Positions 56,153 to 64,000 of a stretch of DNA of 64,000 nucleotides are shown piece by piece. The notes beneath the pieces are model-generated. The model did not search any database, was not told the origin of the DNA, and worked only from the letters and a program-made list of their open reading frames with translations. The position numbers and the translations under genes were made by a program. Location: NCBI GenBank assembly GCA_030765065.1, contig CM060975.1, positions 261,587,816-261,651,815 on the forward strand, written 5' to 3'. Positions within the stretch are counted from its first letter, which is position 1, and each line of letters begins with the position of its first letter. The stretch comes from Deroplatys truncata. Its lineage: Eukaryota; Arthropoda; Insecta; Mantodea; Mantidae.

Positions 56153-56757
56153 CAGCAGAACCCCGCTTAACCGAACTAAAAGCGGGCAGAGCCGTTTGGT
56201 TAAGGCATTTTTGTTCGGATAATCGATTCTAACGATTTTAAGCCGTGAAAAGAAGAAAATAATTGTATCCCAAATGCATATAATAACGTTAATGAAACAG
56301 CTACTGCATACAGTATTGAAAGTATGCACTACATTATTTGCAAAGATTGTTTCATAAAGTGGTAAATTTTAGCCTGTCTGATGCAACAGATACGCCTGCG
56401 CTTTGATCTGCTGCGACATTTCCTTACGTACTTCCATTTTGCACCTGCCTAACGGCTTGGAATAAATAAACCACACTGACCAACACTAACATTAAACTAA
56501 CAATGGCTCTCCGCATTGAATGCAAGCAATTAACAGTTGGTAAAACGGTACTATAATTCATGAAATGTGGTGTACGGGGTGAAGATTAACTGCATAGAGT
56601 ACCAAACACTCGTACTGGAATACTGTCAATTGAACATTGCCAATTACTGACAAAGTATTGCCAGTGCGAATTTGAGAAGCTCTTATTTTTTCCTTCGTTA
56701 TTTTTCACTTTATTTATTTTGTTTTGCTTCCTCCACGTTTTTTATTAAGTGGGGTTT
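56153..56757. mobile_element. Possible pogo/Tigger-like DNA element, degenerate
   Basis: The left end CAGCAGAACCCCGCTTAACC and the inverted right end AAGTAAAACCCCACTTAATA pair at about 16 of 24 positions. The left style (cag..aacccCGcttaaCCgaa, followed by GGTTAAG and GGATAATCGATT) resembles pogo-type termini. No transposase is seen and the TA duplication is not clear on the right. Confidence 0.4.
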
Positions 56758-56764
56758 TACTTAT

Positions 56765-58575
56765 CTATATTTAAGGAAAGCAATTGCAGAAACGTCTAAA
56801 TATAGAGTAAGGGCGTAAATCTATTGCCTAATTAAATAAAATACAAATGATACTTATCCATAAAGGCGTACAGCTGGTGGACTTCAACTCAGGTGGTATT
56901 TCAGACAGATTATATCAACAATTTGCAAGTTCAAAAAGTAAATCAAACTGCGAAAAGGCAATGGATTGAAATTTGCGAAAGATGTGCAAGAAAATGTGTT
57001 ACGTTGTGCCTGTATATTGCTGTAACTGTATCCTCTCGCCTGACGACAAAATGGGTTGGGAGGGATGCATCAGAAATCCCACCTCTACCTTCTTGCAGCG
57101 TAGCTTTCCATAAGATAGTCTCATGTATGTTAAAATTTGAGCTCCTTTCCACGTAATTAATGTTCCTTGATAATTGTGTCTCTGTAAATAATTTCAAACT
57201 AATCTAAGTATTAAAGAATTGGTGAAAGTTGCATAGAATGTGAAGACTATATTTATATGTGGCAATAATAGCATCGTGTAACGGAAAATAGAAAATAATT
57301 GCAAACCTTTAAACATGTTCTTTCAGATAACGTACCTATTGGTGTAAAAATATGAACATTGCGAAAGAAATACTTTTAAAGCGACAAACTTTGCAAAAAT
57401 CCATATATTTGAAGTGACATATTCACAAGACTTTCCCAAAAATGGTAAATTTACATTCTATAATGGCATTCACACAAAACGTGATTGTTCTAACCACATT
57501 ATGTCACTCAGGATATATTTTGTATAGGAATGATTTGAAATTAAAGATACACATCTGTGAAAAAAATTACAAAAGTTACCAGAATTCATAAATTTTTATT
57601 TTAGTCTTATTAAATACGTACTACAAGCCGACTTTAGATCTGTTTAGCTTTTATAGTTGTATGGCTTTTTTAAAGTATGTTATATAGGGATTTAATCTTC
57701 TGCCTGTAAGCCCAACTTCCTATAAAGCTGTGCTAAAAAGGATACGTTTTACGCACATTAAAGTGAACAAACCGTTCAAGAGAGTCCTCAGGTATCTCAA
57801 AATTCTGTAATTTGACTGCAGAGGAGCAGCAGAAGACGCAGCATGGTGTGTATGCACTAAATGCTTTTTGAACAGCATAGAGTCAAGAAACGGTATGAAC
57901 CGTTTAGTATTATGATTTTTAAACTGTATTTTCTCCTGTAATTGTATTTTATATCCTCTTCAATAATCAGTGCACTTTAAGGTTCTAATTGTTTCATACG
58001 ATGCACTCTTTGATATGAATGAATTACATGCTGTACACCTCCTTGTAAATTAAAACGTGCCTAGTTGTGATGTTATTGAACAATAATATGCATATTGTGC
58101 AAATGATTGAGAAAACAATTTAAATCTCATATTGTACTTTTATTTTCTCTAAAACCCGTAGGATGATAGTATTTAACCCCATAATTTTGTTAATGTACTA
58201 TTAAATATTTTAATTACAAAATATTAATTTTAAAAAATTGCATCTTGTAGAGAAATTTTTCAAAACGCTGAAAAACAACAAGAAGGGGTAATATTTCTGG
58301 AACTAATTTAAAAAAGTACATGAAATTTAGTACACACATCATAATTTAAACCGTGATTGTTGTATTAAAATTTCAAATAAATCTAACTGAAATTGTGGAT
58401 TTTCGAAAACTCATGGATGAGTATTCTTAAGGAAAAAGTGCTAAGTTATAATCAGGTAGACGGATTTTTGTAAGCAAACCTTCAAATTAGGAACGCGCCG
58501 AGGGTTGGTTGGAGAGGGAAGGTGGGTGCGACAGCAAGCTTCGAAAGTAGGTAAATCAGGATTAAGAAGTAGTAT
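56765..58575. other. Unassigned AT-rich DNA
   Basis: No supported gene; the longest frames are under 90 codons. Confidence 0.4.
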
Positions 58576-58580
58576 CAGAA

Positions 58581-58871
58581 AAAAATTTATGTGTTGCACT
58601 CACATGACCTTGTACAAACTATTTTTACAAACGCTTCTTCTCCATCCACTTCATATTAATTGAAATAAAGATTTGCAGAAACTTTCTTAGTGCTAAGTGT
58701 GGTACTTATCCGAGTTTTTGTTCTTGAATTATGTTACCCGCGCGGACAGTTTTCCAAAAATCCTTGGCTTTAGGGGTCTCAAAACATGTATTTCCGGTGA
58801 AATATGCATATCTCATTTTTGGGTACAGTACAGTGCTTTCTAGACCTACTATAGCTAAGTGAAGGGAAAGC
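58581..58871 (+). repeat. HINE-like repeat with a large internal deletion
   Basis: The 5' end (TTTATGTGTTGCACTCACATG) joins the 3' half (TTAGGGGTCTCAAAACATGT), ending in a decayed hairpin (GCTTTC ... GGAAAGC). About 290 bases of the normal ~850 remain. Confidence 0.7.
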
Positions 58872-59345
58872 AAAATTATTCGACAAAAACTGTATATTTT
58901 AATGACCCCTATATTTTTCTGAAAAAAAAGAAAGAAAACCTTGACGTCTTAGTTTCTTGTTACATAAAATTCAGCAAGAAGAGGCCCTCGCGAATGATTC
59001 AATATACTACCACCTTTATCATGTATTCAGTGCTCAAATCCCATAATGCAATGTTTTTATCAAAATAAGAAGAGAATTTTTGAAAAAAACATAATGAAGG
59101 TTCCATGTAAAGGTGTTGGGCAGGGTATAAGTTCACGATGATCTTGGCAGTTCGTTATTAAAGTGCACTGAACTTAAATATGAATTTAGATATTTGTTGC
59201 ATTTTTCTTTTTTCAGTTGTACTTTTCAAAGACATACACATCCATATGTTTTTTGAAAACATGCATTTTCGGTAAAATCTAAATATAGTGCTTTTGAGTG
59301 CAATTCAATGCTTCAATGCTTTCTCCATCTATCATAGGTTAAAGC
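58872..59345 (+). repeat. Old HINE-like repeat, 3' half
   Basis: Diverged match from ACTGTATATTTTAATGACCC through GGTTCCATGTAAAGGTG and GAAAACATGCATTTTCGGTA to TGCTTTCTCCATCTATC. Directly follows the previous copy in the same orientation. Confidence 0.55.
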
Positions 59346-59349
59346 AGAG

Positions 59350-59860
59350 CAACTAAAACTTAAAAATAGACGCTATATATTTTCTCAACCAAAATGCAAC
59401 GTAATTGCTTGGTTTTTATTATGTTAACCTGTGATAGAGGAGGAATATTATTGAGAAAACATATCCTATTTTACCAGTGCCGTAATGCATATTATTATTC
59501 CTAATTTATATTTCCTTGTTTAATGAAATCTTTAATGCTGTTAGCAAAATAAATGTGCAGCAAAATGCTTCAAAACGTCACTATAAAATAAGTGAATCTA
59601 TTAGTATCATAGAAATGAATTTACAAACACTAAAAGCATAAAACAAATATGCATTTCAATGAAGATGTGCGAAAAGAGTCATTGTTTTCATCACCAGTAC
59701 TGCTTCTTTAGAGCTATTTGCTAAACTGTTGCTTGTCTCAGATCTAGAACTAAGTGCATGGAAGAATGAACGTTTTTATTAATTTATTAGCAACATTTTC
59801 TAGTTTCCTCCTAATTTATTCAGATCATAAACTTCACTAAGATGCTGTTAAATTGTTATT
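59350..59860. other. Unassigned AT-rich DNA
   Basis: No supported feature. Confidence 0.4.
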
Positions 59861-59864
59861 TTGT

Positions 59865-60556
59865 CTACTATCCGTGTGCCTCTGTGAACAGCATGACTCA
59901 AAACCAAAACCTCGGTTAAATACCAAATTTGGTATCTAAGTTCAACATTTTCCAAGGATGCAATACAAAGTTTTTCATTAACTCCCCCCGACAAAAACTA
60001 TCCTTTACATGAAAATTAGTTTAAAATATTGATTTTCTCAAAAATGACAGTGATTTTAATTAAAATACCATATGCCTAAGATACTTGCATGGCAAATAAA
60101 ATATATATTTTGAGTTTTCTGGCAGTAAATTCTGAACTCCTCTTCACTCTGAATGACGTTTTCATAATTAGTAAGAAATAGACAAAATCTTACTACATAA
60201 AAGTGTAGGTCTCGTTAAAGCACACAGTTTGTCAAATAATTTTTTAAGAGTTCCCATTTCCGCGATACTCCTTGTTATTGGTTTGAATTTTCAGATACTT
60301 CTACTTTTCTCAAGCGGGGAGTCATTCATTTTTGTTTTCTCTTGGTCGTGCAAAGGTTATGGAATTTCAAAGCCATCATATAGCGACACGTACTTTGAAA
60401 ATCTAACTATGTCTTGCCTACTGCCTCGTATAATGAAATGTGAACTGAAAGCTTTTGAGGATTAGCAAGAAATAACTAGAATAATAAGCGTTTGTAAGAG
60501 TGTTTTAGAAGAGCGAGTACAGAAAGTGATGTGAATATATTACATTCACAAAAAAA
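59865..60556 (-). repeat. Old HINE-like repeat lacking the hairpin end
   Basis: Starts at the TG-rich middle (CCGTGTGCCTCTGTGAACAGC) and runs to GTACAGAAAGTGATGTGAAT...TTACATTCAC. Diverged throughout. Confidence 0.65.
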
Positions 60557-60559
60557 TTA

Positions 60560-61280
60560 AAAAAGGATATGGTTATAACTTAATCTCTATTGAAAACATT
60601 GTTTCATCTCTTTGAGGAAACGGCTCAGGACTGCCAGGAAAACAAGCTCATACAAAACCCGATATTGTGGTTTTTGAGAGTGGTGCATCATTGCTTTTAA
60701 TAGTCCTTCAAGCTTTAAATGAGTTTGTGAAATTAAGCTTTCTGGAGTTGCCAGCACCAGTATGGTTTGCGTGGTTGAAAAGTGAGAGGATACAGAGCGC
60801 AGAGAAATAATGGAAAATCTAGACGGGGCAATTAAAGAAGATTTAACCTAGTTGACTAATCTGAACCTTGATGATCTCACTTTACCCCATTAATGTTTCC
60901 ATAAATAATATATTTTAAAATTCTATAAACGCATGCTTATAGCTTAGATGAACAGGCCTTCATATGCCATGGGTCCACAGTGCTGACCAGTGAACCCAGG
61001 AGCAGAAAAAGTGGTCCATGTTGGAGCAAGGGTATTTAAGTTAGTAGGTACTGGAATATACCGTCCTCCGCTCTTTCATAATTTCGCCACCTGGCTTACA
61101 GTTGCTTACGTTTTACTAAAGAATAGCGGAACCTAAAATTATCAATAAACTATGTTCTTACTTGTTGGGTGCCTACCTTAAGTTAGTAATGATCATTACA
61201 AGAAGACTTGCAATCATACTGGATGTATTCGTCATAACGTTTTGACTACTAGGGTCACAATTACTGTTTTTGCAAATAAT
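60560..61280. other. Unassigned DNA
   Basis: No supported feature. Confidence 0.4.
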
Positions 61281-61281
61281 A

Positions 61282-61293
61282 GTACTACTACTG

Positions 61294-61371
<78 letters not shown>
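61282..61371. repeat. Compound microsatellite (TAC)n then (AAT)n
   Basis: TAC units to about 61331, then AAT units to about 61371. Confidence 0.95.
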
Positions 61372-61374
61372 CAT

Positions 61375-62065
61375 TATTACTTTAGTATGTAAATCTTAGG
61401 AATCAAAGTTGTTACCGAAATTGACAAACACATCGAAATACTAATACTATATTGGCGGCAATAGTTGGATGTTTGCAATAATCTTAGACATGCCTTCCGG
61501 AAGAAACGTTTGGACTTCAGAAGAAACGTTTAGTATAATTATTGTGCCTGCTTTGCATTTCACCGCTGCAGGTAACTCATTTCTCACCCATATCTCATCT
61601 TGCAAAGCCGATTCGATAATCATGTTACTTTGGGTTAGCTTTTTCTACTGGTTTGCACGTATCAGAGTAGAATTCATTAAGAGAAGTTATTTCTTTACAG
61701 CTTCATTTCATACAGAGCATAATATCACTCATTGGTTAATCTTTAATTTGAGACATTAGCCAATGAGCCAGAAAGATGTAATAAGGGCCTGGTGAGGTTT
61801 AGTGTTTGATAAATGTGGAAACCTTAGGAAGAAAAACCAATATGGCGATCTAGGGAAGTGGGCCACTTTTTCTAATCCCAAGTGTACTTGGCTCTTATGT
61901 GTTTCTTGCAAATTAGTATCGCGGAACATTATTATCCTGTTTGAATAAGACTAAATCAAAACCAGTTTTCGTTACAGTTTCTAACCAAGTAATCATAACT
62001 TTATTAACGACACTGATGGGACCTAATTTTATCCCTGAGCTATTTGTTTAAATACTAATAAATCT
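61375..62065. other. Unassigned DNA
   Basis: A 96-codon frame (61469-61759) has no recognised motif and is not called as a gene. Confidence 0.4.
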
Positions 62066-62165
62066 TATCAGACTGTCGCCTTAAATGCCATCGTCCTGTC
62101 CTGGTGCGAAACCTTTACAAAGCCAGCTCTCGACCAGCTGCGCCACCGATGCCGACAGGTGTACC
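62066..62165 (-). repeat. tRNA-derived SINE, 5' half
   Basis: Minus strand: CGGTGGCGCAGCTGGTCGAG (good box A), AAAGGTTTCGCACC (altered box B), then GACGATGGCATTTAAGGCGA, a body motif I know from arthropod tRNA SINEs. The 3' half is missing. Confidence 0.65.
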
Positions 62166-62169
62166 TGAG

Positions 62170-62800
62170 TGTGTCCAGGATCAAATATGCTTGGCCCTTC
62201 TGGCTGATTTTTCTGACCAACGGTGGAGTTTATGACGAAATATACTACAAACTTTTGGAAGTAGTCACTACGTAATCTTTGAAGACTACTTCACTTTGCT
62301 CATTCGATTTAACAAAATAAACAAGAAAAGCAATTAAGCCAATGAACTTACTTTCATATAGTAATAACTTGGTAGTTGTTGCGTTCTTATTAATTTTATA
62401 AAATCTCTGGATTAAGTGAATCAGAGAAATGTATCTTACAGTTCTTAAATAACTTTCAACCATGATATTCTGTTCTTCAGTAGTAGGTTCCATTTCGTTT
62501 CCACTGCACAACTCAGTGCGATTACAACTCTATAATTAGGTTTCTGTAAAGGCAATACAGTAGACAGCCATTAGTGGAAAGACAGTTGAATCCGACATTC
62601 CGTAACAATATTAGCAGGCCTGCTAAACCACGGACCATCAACCGATTGCTCTCTGGTCTACACTGAAGTTGTTCGCATACTCAAACCTGTCCTTGAAATA
62701 ACGTATGGAAGACGAAGAAAACGATGAGCAGTAGTATCCTGCTGAACCTCTATAGCAATCGCTATTAGTTTTAACTTAAGTTAAGAGATAATAACTGTTT
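62170..62800. other. Unassigned DNA
   Basis: No supported feature; an 88-codon minus frame (62245-62511) lacks recognisable content. Confidence 0.4.
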
Positions 62801-62802
62801 TT

Positions 62803-63751
62803 ACTTTCTCTACTACGATAGTAAGTAGGGGAAGTATTGTATTCCACCCAAAAATCCGATACCGAGATTTTACCGGAAATATATGTTTTGAGACCCCCTG
62901 AATTCAAAAAAAGCATTTTTGGAAACATGTCCATGTGTGTCTGTCTGTATCTGTCTGTCTACCTATGAACAGCATAACTCAAAAACGAACAGTCGGATAA
63001 ACACCAAACTTGGTATTTCGGTTCAGTATCTTCCAGAGATGCGATACGAAGGTTTTCAAGAAAATCCCCCCATCCCAGATTACCCTTTACATGGAATATT
63101 TTTCGAAAATTTTAATTTTCTCAAAAATGGCTCTAACGATTTTGATTAAAAATCATATGTTTAAGATATTTTCATGACAAATAAAATGTATATCTTGAAT
63201 GTTCTGGGAATGTCTCCAAAAGTATTCTTCATTGTGAACGACTTTTGCATAGCTGGTAAACCATAAGAGATAGACAAAAGTTTACTGCACAAAAAATGTA
63301 GATCGCGTTAAAATACACAATTTATGTCATATACATTTTTGTTGTTGAGTGAACTATTTTCGAGATATGGCTTGTTATTTCCTTAAATTTTTCAATACTT
63401 ACTTTTTCAAATGGAAATTCGTTATTCATTTTTTTTTCATGGATATGCAAGGAGAATGGTGTTGCACATAGCAACCAGCTATTAAGAGATATGTCAATTC
63501 TTAAAGGCTACTGTATTTCTATATTGTCCTTGCAAATACAAAACAAGGAAAACATAATACGCCTTAAGCGATAGTCAAGTATTTTTAGAACTGGTAGCTA
63601 TGTGTGAAATGTAATTCTCTTTGCATGTCAAAAAATCGTTTCTGCAAATGTTTATCTGAATTAATATGAAATAGATGGAGAATAAGAGTTTGTAAAAATA
63701 TTTTGTACAAGAGTAGAGAAAGTCATGTGAGTGTAACGCATCAGATTTTTT
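62803..63751 (-). repeat. HINE-like repeat, full length, subfamily with inverted duplication
   Basis: ACTTTCTCTACTACGATAGT to GTAACGCATCAGATTTTTT. Between about 63465 and 63635 the CATAGCAACCAGCT segment is followed by its own inverse (AACTGGTAGCTATGTG ... CTCTTTGCATGTC), as in the copy at 15572-16502. Total length (about 950 bases) is therefore longer than the standard copy. Confidence 0.85.
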
Positions 63752-63884
63752 CAGTCTAAAACTGGAGCCCTAATGTTTCAGTATTGCTTTAAATACTTAG
63801 TGCAATAGATTTGAAGGATATAGTTGTCTTAAGTTACAATTTTAAATACCAAAGCGTTAAATCATTTCTATGACAAATGGCTAA

Positions 63885-64000
63885 TGTGTTACATTCACAT
63901 CACGTTCTCTACCCACTGTCGTCTTATCTCACTTCTATGAAGTATTGTTACAAAAGATTGTTTTTCAATATACTGCATGTTAATCGAGATAAACGTTATC
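63885..64000 (+). repeat. HINE-like repeat, 5' end, cut by the window edge
   Basis: AATGTGTTACATTCACATCACG, then ACGTTCTCTACCCAC, then CATGTTAATCGAGATAAACG match the 5' end of plus-oriented copies. The rest lies beyond the window. Confidence 0.65.

Overview
The window is eukaryotic, repeat-dense DNA and most likely comes from an arthropod with a large genome. An insect is the best guess, possibly a polyneopteran such as a cockroach. The evidence is the AT-rich background, several tRNA-derived SINE heads, Tc1/mariner relics, a Ty3/gypsy retrotransposon, a LINE end, and above all many copies of a roughly 0.9 kb repeat built like the Helentron-associated elements (HINE/DINE type) of arthropods. 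The species assignment is inference. No intact host protein-coding gene was found. Nearly every open frame outside 1-630 and 4086-8531 is a chance frame in repeat DNA.

Layout. 1-1001: 3' end of a LINE (C-terminal coding end, 3' UTR, TAC-repeat tail). 1040-9966: a complete, very young Ty3/gypsy-type LTR retrotransposon on the minus strand, with 1308-bp LTRs differing at one base, a 4-bp GCCC target duplication, a primer site matching initiator tRNA-Met, gag, and pol in the same frame behind a single TGA. It sits inside an older repeat that has a relative at about 55 kb. 10-19.9 kb: SINE heads, an LTR-like 1-kb repeat (second copy at 28.9-29.9 kb), and a TIR transposon with a HINE inside it. 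19.9-33.4 kb: HINE copies, a broken mariner transposase, an inverted pair of GC-rich structured repeats and several SINEs. 33.4-44.4 kb: AT-rich DNA with old HINEs, a possible first exon or promoter near 36.74-36.96 kb, and a 16-bp GC palindrome. 44.4-49.3 kb: one old HINE that has received several younger HINEs at T-runs, including a tandem array in which two unit types alternate. 49.3-64 kb: a SINE, a second Tc1/mariner-superfamily relic, a possible pogo-like element and more HINEs.

How the parts work together. The only set of genes that could act together is gag and pol of the LTR element: capsid and nucleocapsid plus protease, reverse transcriptase, RNase H and integrase. The HINEs, SINEs and TIR elements are non-autonomous and would need proteins encoded elsewhere. 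The main biological story is layered insertion. HINEs enter T-runs inside older HINEs, SINEs enter HINEs, and the LTR element enters an old repeat, so relative ages can be read from the sequence.

Strand for HINE copies is given with the hairpin (ACTTTCTCTAC) end taken as the element 3' end. Repeat boundaries were set by eye and are good to about 5-30 bases.
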